NCBI GenBank assembly: GCA_041689995.1
Contig: JBDNFD010000086.1
Coordinates: 1 to 14,563, forward strand
Source of the DNA: DASSWG01 sp041689995
GTDB lineage: Bacteria > Bacteroidota > Bacteroidia > Flavobacteriales > Flavobacteriaceae
Direction of reading: 5' to 3'
Length of the DNA: 14,563 nucleotides
Shown here: positions 13,995 through 14,563 of the stretch, piece by piece
Layout of the letters: the number at the start of each line of letters is the position of its first letter
How positions within the stretch are numbered: the first letter of the stretch is position 1
Position numbers and translations under genes: made by a program
The notes under the pieces: model-generated
What the model was told of the DNA's origin: nothing
The model's input: the letters and a program-made list of their open reading frames with translations, nothing else
Databases searched by the model: none

Positions 13995-14563
13995 AAACCT
14001 TTATCTTAAACGCAGGTTTGTTCCTGTTTGCTTTCAATATTCAGGCACAGCAAATTGCCGAACAAATTAACTTTTCAGTGAACGATGTGGTAACAAGTCA
14101 ACTCAACGGATACGACATGGTGCGGCTTGCAAACGCAAGTATGTTGGAAGGAGGGGAATATGTGGGCAAACCACAACTTCCGGTAGCTCATGTTAATATT
14201 CTGTTGCCGAAAGGAGCGACTGCAACAAATGTAAGCATCACAGGGCAAAAAGCGCAAATTTCGGGAAACTTCAATATTTATCCTGCGCAACCACCCGCTT
14301 ATACAAATTTCGAGGTGCCACCTGCTTTCGTGGAGCAGGATGGGGCAGTATATGCATCCAATACAATATATCCACAGAACCCGTTATTGGAATATTCCAC
14401 CCATGTATTTCGGGAATATTCATTTGTAAGCATCGACTTTGTTCCTTTTTCCTATCGTCCACAGAGCGGGCAATTGGAATTGTTGGCACAAATGAACTTT
14501 ACCGTAAGTTATACAACAGTTTCCGCCAGTGGTCCCGAAAGTTCCCCGCCAACAACTGCAGAC
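13991..14563 (+). CDS. C25-family (gingipain-like) peptidase precursor, 5' part only
   Basis: The frame is open from ATG 13991 to the window edge, 191 codons with no stop. Residues 1-20 are a signal peptide (NIQAQ). The remainder is a C25-type propeptide: GKPQLPVAHVNILLPKGATA near 59-78, NIYPAQPPAYTNFE, FREYSF, VPFSYRPQSGQLELL and MNFTVSY, then a Ser/Pro-rich stretch. In gingipain-like precursors the catalytic domain and a T9SS sorting domain follow; here they would lie beyond 14563, so peptidase activity is inferred from the propeptide only. From residue 56 to about 155 it is nearly identical to the orphan propeptide at 12393-12887, while residues 21-55 differ more. It overlaps LRR copy 2 by four bases, so the surface LRR protein and the protease are likely made together. 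Confidence 0.75.
   Translation, partial: MKTFILNAGLFLFAFNIQAQQIAEQINFSVNDVVTSQLNGYDMVRLANASMLEGGEYVGKPQLPVAHVNILLPKGATATNVSITGQKAQISGNFNIYPAQPPAYTNFEVPPAFVEQDGAVYASNTIYPQNPLLEYSTHVFREYSFVSIDFVPFSYRPQSGQLELLAQMNFTVSYTTVSASGPESSPPTTAD

Larger units (their letters stand above)
11350..14563 (+). repeat. Tandem duplication of an LRR + C25-propeptide gene pair
   Basis: Copy 1 spans 11350-12887 and copy 2 spans 12966 to beyond the window end. Gene order, the ATGA junction and long stretches of DNA are shared: 11830-12060 against 13441-13670, and 12700-12855 against 14314-14455, are nearly identical by eye. The 5' flanks (before 11350 and 12966) are unrelated. Copy 1 loses homology at about 12870, within the propeptide. 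Confidence 0.88.

Noticed and set aside
1..14563. CRISPR arrays, tRNA, rRNA genes
   Set aside because: No regularly spaced direct repeats of CRISPR type and no cloverleaf or rRNA-like stretches were seen on either strand.

Overview
The window looks like a chromosomal segment of a member of the Bacteroidota, most likely Flavobacteriaceae. The grounds are the AT-rich genes with short Lys/Leu signal peptides ending in 'AQ', the type IX secretion (T9SS) sorting domains of both type A and type B, a choice-of-anchor L surface protein, an Omp28-type lipoprotein and near-consensus Bacteroidota promoter boxes. No genus can be assigned from the sequence alone.

Layout. (1) 1-1879 is an accessory, damaged region. 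The C-terminal 100 codons of a DUF4411 (PIN-like) gene are cut off by a GC-richer, single-ORF IS66-family element (353-1879) with 13-bp terminal inverted repeats. Its transposase is broken by two frameshifts, and no target-site duplication is visible. (2) 1886-4890 is an envelope/redox cluster. A TlpA-like thioredoxin protein (-) diverges from an Omp28-like thioredoxin-fold lipoprotein (+) that appears to be truncated at its 3' end. A DUF192 lipoprotein and lgt (both -) follow; Lgt would lipidate both predicted lipoproteins. (3) 5112-6569 is a Wzx-type polysaccharide flippase. (4) 6981-11048 is a 1355-residue T9SS type B surface protein: choice-of-anchor L domain, eight Cys-paired repeats of about 70 residues, and a gliding-motility-associated C-terminal domain. 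A strong intrinsic terminator follows. (5) 11350-14563 is a tandemly duplicated two-gene module. Each copy has a secreted EF-hand plus leucine-rich-repeat protein with a T9SS type A sorting domain, overlapping by ATGA a gene that starts with a C25 (gingipain-like) peptidase propeptide. In copy 1 the second gene stops inside the propeptide; in copy 2 it runs off the window end.

The most interesting part is the duplicated LRR/C25 module. Copy 1 leaves a free-standing, signal-peptide-bearing propeptide with no catalytic domain and no T9SS tail, beside a copy whose propeptide still leads an open reading frame. Gingipain propeptides are known inhibitors of their cognate enzymes, so the orphan could act in trans as a periplasmic inhibitor, or it could simply be a decaying duplicate. 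The rest of the window is fairly ordinary flavobacterial envelope biology with an old IS scar.
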